From the NCBI GenBank assembly GCA_014281115.1, contig JACONQ010000004.1:496001-560000 (forward strand): 64,000 bases of DNA, in the 5' to 3' direction. This DNA is from Laburnicola sp. R22_1. Lineage: Eukaryota; Ascomycota; Dothideomycetes; Pleosporales; Didymosphaeriaceae. The notes beneath the pieces are model-generated. The model saw nothing but the letters and a program-made list of their open reading frames with translations. It had not been told where the DNA came from and did not search any database. Position numbers and translations under genes: made by a program. Below, in pieces: positions 56,510 to 64,000 of this stretch (position 1 is its first letter; each line of letters starts with the position of its first letter).

Positions 56510-59500
56510 TTACGTACCACCCCATCCGGCAACAGGTGAAGATCTCCGCGCAGACGGAGTCTCGGGTATCTCCACATCATCAACGACTATTATTGAATCA
56601 TCTTCCTGCATCGTCGACCGCTCGTATTGCTGCCTGTTGCCTGAATGTGACATATCGAGGTCGTCTTGCTGAGCTCGTTGCAGCCGTGCATCCAGCTCGT
56701 CAGCCACGGACGGCGAGAATGGGCGAGGAGAAATGTGGCTTCGCTCGCTCTTCCTAGCTGAAGAGGCACGACGCTTCCGAGGCTGATATGGAGTAGCTCG
56801 GGAATTCGCCTCCTTTGGAGATATCACCAGAATCGTGTCTTCGTCCAAACGGGTATTAGACATATCCTGTGAGTCTTCAATCGGGATAGGATCCTGGGAA
56901 CTACCACGCACAGGCATGATTAATCCTCTTAGTGACGGCGACCGCACCGTTGGAATGTGTGACAGAGGCGTCGGAACAGGAGTTTTCGCCTTCACAGGTG
57001 GTGGGCAGACCGCCACTATTTGCCGTTCCCCATCGTCCGCGGTCCGATCAGAGTGGTTAGCTTTGGATGCCTGCTTATACTCCATTCTTCGCCGCTTCGC
57101 AGTGCTGACCTCAAGCATGTCACCCGTTTCGTCTGTGCCGTCGCCAGGAGCATGTCGGTCCAGAGGTCGCTTCGGCGATTGCGCCCCGGACAGAGATTGG
57201 GTTGGAATTAGTACAATGGGGCTCCCCAGCTTTGGTGGCACGGACTTGGGCGATACTTGTTGGCCATCCAGACTGGGTGCTTCTTTGCGTCTAACTTCAG
57301 AGATTCGGTGGCCGTCGCCATTGATCTGGACCTTCGGTGGGGATGGTGACCTAGATCCGTGCATGTGGAGAGGTCGAGGTTCGAAGGGCGAAGTTTTTCT
57401 AGGGGTCGATGGGGCTATGGTCCCTTGTTCGTGGGTGGGCCTCTTTGATGATGTGCATGGATCCTTCCCTCCCGTGTCGGGAACTTTCAGCGACGGTGAC
57501 ACAGCTGGTTCAGAGATGCCTTTCTTAGGACCCGACTTCTCCGTTTCCCCTGAAGTTCCCCCGACCTCTTCTCTATCAGGTGGCTTTGCAACCACTGGTG
57601 CAACGGCGATCTTCTTGGTCTTGCTCGCTCGCTTGCGCTCCGCTTTCTGTTGTTCGTACAGACGGGAGAGGATTTGGCGCATGGTGTCCCGCATTTTGGA
57701 CATCGGCATGTCAGGCCAGTCAGTCTCTAGTTGCATTTCATGTCTGAGCAAGCGGTTCTTAAACCCGTCAGGATCCTCGAAGAACTTCTGCGCGTATCCG
57801 AGCAGATATACACCACAGTCGCTAAAGTTCTGCTGCATCGGGATTTGGCTGTCTTTGGCGTAGAATGCGTTTTGCGGGATTTTCGCTTCCATGCCGCGCT
57901 TCTCTCGGCCTTCTTCTTCGATGTACGTTTTGAGAACGCGGACGGCCTGACTTCTCGCACCACCTCCCAGTGAGTCCAAAACGATGATCACAGGCTGACC
58001 TGTGTCCATTTTTCGTGCTGGAGGTCCAGGCTTGCGTCTAGTCTTTTTGGCCGATGCCACCGGCGAAACACTAGGAATCAAGATACCACCTCCTGGTGTA
58101 GAGTCCTGAATGCTCAGCTTTTTCATCCTTGCCGTCTCCACTGCCGGTGATTGAATAATGCTACTATCGTCATTGGATATGATGAGACCTGACTCAGACT
58201 CAGCCGCATACGCATCGACGAGATTGAGGTTTGACTCGTCCTCATCGAGAAATCCCAGTTCAGTTTCATGATGGGGTAAGGAAGATTTTGAGTTATCGAC
58301 AAGGGCAGACGGCGGTATAGATTCCCGAAATCTCGCAGCTGTGGCCTCGTCTTCTGTAGGTGGCTCGTTACTTGGCTCCAGCGGTGTCTCGAGCTGCACT
58401 GCCTTATTCTGTTGCGGACCTTCGGTTACCGGCTTGCGGGATATGTTCGATACGTTACAGATGATGGCGAGATACCAGTGGACGTCCTGGTTGATGGGAA
58501 CTACGACATAGTCGTAACCGAAAATGTCCTCTTTAGACGTCCAGCGAGCAACAGCGGAGTAGTTGATGAGAGATTTTTGGCCCGGAACCTTGCGTGTCAG
58601 AGTGGTGAAAAAGTGCGTGTTGAATATATACACCCTGTCGCGAGGAACCTTCATCTGGTCGAATAGATAAAGCAGATAGAAGTCGATCAGCTGATCATTG
58701 AGAAATTGACCATTGTCAAGCCGGACGAGATCGGTGAAATCGACCACAGCACGGCGACGTCCAGAACCATACATCAACTGCTTCTCCCACGGCGGACCTA
58801 GACCAACCACTTCCGAGTATCTTTCCTCTTCGGGCTCTGTTTCAGCATCCATGGTGACTGTTTGGGTCGCTCGAGTGGTCCTCACTGGACGTCTTGAAGC
58901 TCGCATATCCCTACGCTGAGCCACAGGGCCAGCAGGGGCCAAGTTTGCCCTTGCTATCAGATCTCCCTTCACAGGACCAGACGCCATCAAGCGGTCAATG
59001 AGCCCAGCAGGATGCTCACCACTTGTGGTTTTCTGTGTCTGGTCACCGCTTTGGAGGCCACGAGATGATTCTATGCTTTGGGGTCCAGGGAGAAGGTCTT
59101 TGCTGAATATTTTCTGCATATCAGGACTACAAACTGCGTCAGCGTCGTCCAAACATTCGAAGACCGTAACTCACCCGCTTTTGACCTTAACCATATTGGA
59201 CGTTATGGCTTTCTCAAGTTCTTTCGTAAATGCATGGAGGCCTGCCTGGTCAGCGAACTCTAGGTCCACTGTGTATCGAGGACCTTCAGCATCCACAGGG
59301 CCTAACAAGCGAACGCACGAGGCGTGGTCGGTGAATGCGAGATTGATCTTGCCTAAAGGTATTTCTAACTTCGTGACTAGCTGACGAGTTGAATCTGGGC
59401 CAACAATGCGGAATTCGTTCGTCTTCCCTGGGCAGAGAAACATGTTAGAGCCATGCTCCTTGTACATGTGTGTCCTTGCAGTACGCAATGCCCACTGTCT

Positions 59501-60402
59501 TGTTGGTTTGCTATTAACACTGGTGGATTTGGGACGAGACTTAGTGGGCTTCGGTACCGGCCGACTCAATTCGTCGTCGCTGCTAATGTGGTCATGGAAC
59601 ACGGCGCGTCCTCGCTTGAAGGTATCGGCGAGAGATAGGGAGCCGCGGACAGCTTTCCTGGCTGTGCTCTCCGATCCTTTCCGCGCAGGCAACGTTGAAT
59701 GGTTCATCTTTGGTGTCGTTCGGTTAAAGTGCTTCGATACGCGCTCTGAGTCTCGACAAGGATCTGGAGAGCCGGATATGCCAGAGCCTTGTTGGAATTG
59801 TTCAAGCTGGAGCTGCATTGAGGTCTTCCCGCTGTGTCCAAGTTCGTCCTCGTCGTCAAGCAATATAGGAGCCGATCGAGCGTCGCCATTAGTGGCTGTC
59901 ACCGCAGAGGCGCGGGACGATGCATTGGACATAGGCGAAGCCCGCGACTTTTTACGGTGAGGATCCGCGACGGCAGTAGTTGCGTGGAACTCGCTAATGA
60001 CCGGGCCTTTTGAGCCTGACATCGATGTTCGTCCACTGCCCACGCTACGTCGCGAGACGGGTCCAGAACCCCGCTGTGGTACTCCCGACGATGTTGGTCT
60101 TGCTTCTAGAGGATCTTCATCCTCGCGGATATCTATAATTTCATGCTGCCGCTGCGAATGATCGTGTTCGATTTTCCGCCTCTTCGCTCCAGAGTGGCTC
60201 GGAGACCTGGGCCATGGGTCATCGTTGAGGAAGTGGAGAGCGTTTGACCGAGGCTTGTTGCCGTACGTTTTGATATTGCTCTTGACACGTGGGCTTTCTT
60301 CATTGATAGTATTGACTATTTTGAGAGTACTCTGTGAGCCGGGCTGGAAGCTGTCAGTGTCCTCGATGCAGATGAATCAGCGGGGAGTATACGTACCTTC
60401 AT
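56510..60402 (-). CDS. ULP2: SUMO-specific cysteine protease, Ulp2/SENP6-7 type
   Basis: Exons 60402-60397 (just Met-Lys), 60343-59175 and 59126-56510 join in phase to give 1263 aa. It removes SUMO chains from nuclear proteins. The N-terminal half is mostly disordered, but about residues 200-370 form a PH-like fold candidate (QWALRTARTHMYKEHGSNMF, LEIPLGKINLAFTDHASCVR). The C48 protease core runs from WEKQLMYGSGRRRAVVDFTD, through the catalytic His in NQDVHWYLAIICN, a long acidic insert (about 150 residues, typical of the Ulp2 branch), IIVLDSLGGG with the catalytic Asp, to QQNFSDCGVYLLGYAQKFF with Gln and nucleophile Cys. A long Ser/Pro-rich tail follows, with a SUMO-interaction-like acidic hydrophobic DDSIIVVDDVEIPET near the C-terminus. 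Confidence 0.95.
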
Positions 60403-61586
60403 GGCGGGGCTCAGGAAGGAAAGAATCGGAGGAGGTATACAGGTGGCATCGGCCGGTTGTCTGTACCATGGTCAACCAGTGTTCTTACGCTCATTCGCGC
60501 AACCACAGCCATACCTGTAGCTACCAGGGACAAGCCGGGCCTCGTGGGGGCTAATGCGCGTTCTCTTTGCAGATACGGAGTTTGAGATAGGGTTGCGGTC
60601 GAGAGAGGTAGCTTCCCTGCTCGTAGGCGACGGAGACGTGAATTCTAACGCGACGGGCGCGCGGCGAGAGTCGGCCGGGGAGCGGGACGAGCGAGGTGTG
60701 CGTCTAGGCTTGTCGGCATCGTTTGTCTGCTTCCACGCGATCAGCTCGACCCTGCTAGTAGGCTTCCCGCGCAGGACAGTCAAGGCAGCGGGGCACGGGT
60801 ACGTACATGGCGAGTGGGTGACGCCGCAGGCGTCGACGTTCCGGTAAAGTGACAATACTGTGCTAAGTTCTTAAAGGCACTCAACATGGCATGCTAACGC
60901 GTGGCGAGCCGAAGCAAGAGACGTATTGGCGCTGTCCAGGGTGCGGAGCAGTATGAGATAGGCAGAGAAGCCATTTGCGCGGCGCGTGGCCGCAGGTGAA
61001 GGCGTCCGCTGGCGCTGAGGGCTCGTCGTCACAAAGTGGGAATGGTCCGAGCGCCCGTTGACGTCGAGTTCAAGTCGAGTTCAAATGGTGCTCTCGGACT
61101 TTACTTTCTTCACGAGCGTACTGAAGGTATAGCTTGAGATGGGCCAAGAGCACTTTCCCACCAGCGAAGGGCGCCGCAGCACGCAACATAGTTTGGAGAA
61201 ATACTCCAGTCACTCGTCTCGCATTCAGCATCACCATCTGCAGTGCTGCTCCTGTCACTGTCCCCAAGCTAACCATGGCACCAGACGCTACCCAGCACCA
61301 GACGCTACCCAGCACCAGACGCTACCCAGCACCAGACGCTACCCAAGCCCTGTTATGGGCATGTAGAATACAGAATGTGAAAGAAGGAAAGCATGCAACC
61401 GTCATATGTCATCTCGCCTCACGCCCGCCGAAGAAAATGGCTGAGGAAGAAGACCGCCGTCAAACAATGCCTGGTGACCAAACGAAGCACGCTATCCAAA
61501 CAAGACTAAAGAGAGCCGCGCAATGCTAACGAAAAACGATGAAAGCAATCGGAGGTAGGAACAGCCACCCGCTTGCCAAGAGCTTC
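60403..61586. other. intergenic region upstream of ULP2
   Basis: 1.18 kb, with frames on both strands but no recognisable domain. Contains the 17-bp tandem repeat at 61279-61345. It includes the ULP2 promoter and the eIF4E 3' flank. Confidence 0.5.
61279..61345 (+). repeat. 17-bp tandem repeat, four units
   Basis: Four consecutive copies of CACCAGACGCTACCCAG, the last one ending CCCA then AGCC. Perfect units imply recent expansion. Confidence 0.95.
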
Positions 61587-62748
61587 CTATTGCGACTCGT
61601 CGGTGGTGTTCAATCGCCGCTTCTCTTGGTTACCCTTGTCTTGGCGGGCCTGATCGATTGCCGTTCGCTGTGCAATGCTGTCATCGTGACTGCGCCAGGT
61701 GATGATGGTGTCGTTGGGAAGATTGAGGACGCGCTTGACGGTTTCCCTACTATTGTCAGCAACAGTTGGAGTCGGACTAGGTTAGAACCCACCGAATCTT
61801 GATATTACGACCGCCGTCGTTCTTGGTCCAAATGCTGAAGACGTCCTCGCCGCTCCGGACGCTGAGCACAAAGCCACACACCTCGTCTGCCGCCTCCATG
61901 AACTCACCCCCGGTCAGCGCGATGAGCAGCTCCTCCCAGTAACGGTCAGCCACGCCCTTTTTCAGACGCATGATCCACTTGCCGCCACGCTTATTTTCTT
62001 CATCCTCCCACACGGGCCGGATGCCCTCTTTGAAGAAATGATAATCGGATACGGCAGGTAACGAGGATGGTCGTTTGAGATGTGCAAAGACTTTCCAGAA
62101 GTCTTGCGCCGTGCTCATCCGGCACAGTGCCTTTGTAGACTTTTCGTAGTCCGAGTTCTTGTGCGTGGGCGGGCGATACCAGATCACCCAGGTGTACTTG
62201 AGCGGCCACGGAACGCTGACATCCAGCGGCGCCGACGATATGCCCGCCTCTTCCGAGGCAGTCGTAGATAGCGACTCCTTCCGGGCGCTAATCGTGGCCT
62301 TGCTCGTGTTCTTTTTCTCGCTGGGGGTTGGTGGTGCGCCTCCGCCCAAGGTTGCAGTTTTGAAGTCGAAGGCGGTGCCGGGCGTTTTGGGAGTCTTGTT
62401 CGCAGAGCCAAACGAAGCGAATGCGCCCGAGCCAAGCCCAAACGCAGTCTGGCCAGAAGTGGTGGGAGAAGCGAGACTAGTGGCGGTTATTGGAGAGAGG
62501 GTATTGAACGGGTTGCGGCCGCCATGCGACGAGGAGTCGCCACCGAAGCGTTTGCTGGCGGAAAAGGTACGCTGCGGCGGGTCCACCTTGTCGCTGTGAT
62601 GGCCCGAGGTGGACGTGGAAAGAGAGAGCTTGCTGGTGCTGCGCGCATGCCGTCAGTTTGGGGCTACATGTTCATGGCGGGGACTGCGGGGGGGAGGGGG
62701 GGGGACGCACTTGGATCGGCGTGTCCACAACGTGTCCCTGCTATCCAT
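61587..62748 (-). CDS. cap-binding protein, class II eIF4E (4EHP-like)
   Basis: Exons 62748-62711, 62638-61793 and 61746-61587 give 347 aa. It binds the 5' cap of mRNAs; class II members generally tune translation of subsets of mRNAs rather than drive bulk initiation. A Ser/Thr-rich N-terminal extension (about 130 residues, MDSRDTLWTRRSNTSKLSLS onward) precedes the eIF4E fold: PLKYTWVIWYRPP, MSTAQDFWKVFAHLKRPSSL, GIRPVWEDEENKRGGKWIMR (cap-stacking Trp and adjacent Glu), RYWEELLIALTGGEF, and the tail RVLNLPNDTIITWRSHDDS. In class I proteins a Trp occupies the other cap-stacking position; here the aligned region reads KNSDYEKST, so Tyr lies where Trp is expected, the 4EHP-type feature. An earlier in-frame GTG is not needed because exon 1 supplies an ATG. 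Confidence 0.92.
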
Positions 62749-64000
62749 TGGCAATTAGGGGTGTAAACAAGAATGGCAGGCCGACGGGCTCTGCTAGACG
62801 CTTGCTAGGAGAAAAGAGCGAACAAGCAGCAGAGACGGTGAGCCAACGGCCGGAAGAGACAGAGGGATGCGGAGCTTGGTGGCAGATGCGGCGGTACGGG
62901 TGCAGCGGGTGCAGCTATCAATGACGGTACGAAGATATGTCGAATTGGCGGCAAGAATACGTGCCCGGTGGCGGATGGATGGTTAGCTTTGGGTGTGTGC
63001 GTGCTGTGCTCTGTGGTTTGTTCGGAGACATGAAAACGTTTAGGTTGGCGCCAATGAGCACCAGAGCATCAAGCGCGCGCATGCGGCGGGTAGGTGTGGT
63101 CCGAGCGCGCAAAGAAAATATCAACGGGCGCGGCCGCGCTTCGTCTTCTCCACAACACCGGCCTTCTACTCAAATCATCGCCAGTCGACCCGCTCCACTC
63201 GACTGGCGACTCCGAAGCTGGCCCAGAGCAGCATTCCTCTTCTAAAACCATCATCACGAGGGCCGCCTGTCGGCTTCCATGATGCGGTGATGACCTGAAA
63301 GCAGGGACATTTCTTTGTCACGCGCAGCGCCCGCCGCTGCCGCTGCCGCTCCGCCGGCTTCTTTGTGAGTGGCATCTTCCCAAGCCGCATGTCTCGGGAT
63401 GAACAGCTATCACTTCTGGTAGTCCGAGTCAACCAGGCGTACACGGCCGCATCGCGGCTCCTTGGTTGACCCTGACGTTTCAAAGGCAAATCTGAGCAGA
63501 CGACTTCCTGCAGGCTTCCACCAGGACTGGGGCGACTTTGACTAATGCGTCTTGCAGTAAACGAGCGAGGACGCTCGCTTCGGTAAGGGGGAGTCGTGGC
63601 TGAGAGCATGGGCAGTGGGCACCGCACTCACTGCCTCTTGCGCCGTGCGACCGCCGGCAATTCCAAGTCCAATGGCCAATGGTGTAAAACGCATGGCATG
63701 TCGAGCATGGCAGTGCTGGCGGCGTAGTAGGGTAGGCATCACTTCCCCTCTACGCTGACCCGAAAAGACGCAGTATGTGGTTTGGATAGCCTTCTCTTTC
63801 CAGCAGGTAGCAGTAGCAGCAACACTAAGGCACTCATTCATGCACGCCACGTACAAGCGAGAGACATGTCTCGCACAGCCAGTGATCGGCATCCTTTCCG
63901 TGCTTCCGCGCATAGCGAGCGCAAGAGGCGGTTGCCTTGTTCCCTTCTCTCACATGCCCACCTCGTACCCAGCTGCCTTTCAAGGCGCTCGTGCAGGCGT
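62749..64000. other. window end, no gene recognised
   Basis: 1.25 kb with several medium frames on both strands, none containing a recognisable domain. GCCGCTGCCGCT-type trinucleotide runs lie near 63330. It probably contains the eIF4E promoter and the flank of a gene outside the window. Confidence 0.45.

Noticed and set aside
60554..60847. 97-codon plus frame upstream of ULP2
   Set aside because: It lies in the promoter region and has an Arg/Gly-biased composition without conserved motifs.

Overview
The window looks like a filamentous ascomycete nuclear genome, probably a Dothideomycete of the Pleosporales type. Genes are compact with short introns (about 45-80 nt), and GC-balanced gene blocks alternate sharply with very AT-rich, TpA-dominated blocks full of stop-riddled transposon remains. 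That pattern is what repeat-induced point mutation (RIP) leaves in such genomes. The species call is inference; no marker gene is present.

Layout. 1-15.4 kb is a housekeeping block: the 5' part of the TFIIH helicase SSL2/XPB (minus), a HID1-family Golgi protein, an epoxide-hydrolase-fold protein that has lost its catalytic residues, S-adenosylmethionine decarboxylase (SPE2), the Fe-S scaffold ATPase CFD1 and a large AT-hook-like protein (all plus). About 15.9-32.2 kb is a RIP-degraded block holding a Ty1/copia relic, a 14-bp minisatellite, nested repeat copies and, at its right edge, a complete 1862-bp pogo/Fot1-type element with 51-bp inverted repeats and a TA target duplication. About 32.2-34.8 kb is a GC-normal island with one apparently intact six-exon seven-helix rhodopsin-domain membrane protein (minus). 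About 34.8-45.3 kb is a second RIP block: an older pogo relic into which a complete 7066-bp chromodomain Ty3/gypsy element inserted (463-bp LTRs at both ends, 5-bp duplication TTAAG).

45.3-50 kb is a transition zone. A small secreted six-cysteine protein lies about 0.6 kb from the AT-rich border, followed by a berberine-bridge-type oxidoreductase pseudogene with three separate lesions and a 160-bp hAT-like MITE with perfect 8-bp target duplication. 50-64 kb returns to ordinary genes: a short-chain dehydrogenase, an unrecognised coiled-coil-like protein, the PQ-loop protein ANY1, an AIG2-type gamma-glutamylcyclotransferase, the SUMO protease ULP2 and a class II eIF4E.

The most unusual signal is a short (about 107-127 bp) dispersed repeat that I do not recognise. 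It has no obvious terminal inverted repeats, occurs about fifteen times in both orientations, and makes 10-11 bp target duplications. Two insertion events are shown directly by a paralogous empty-site copy in the same window. One little-mutated copy interrupts the oxidoreductase gene.
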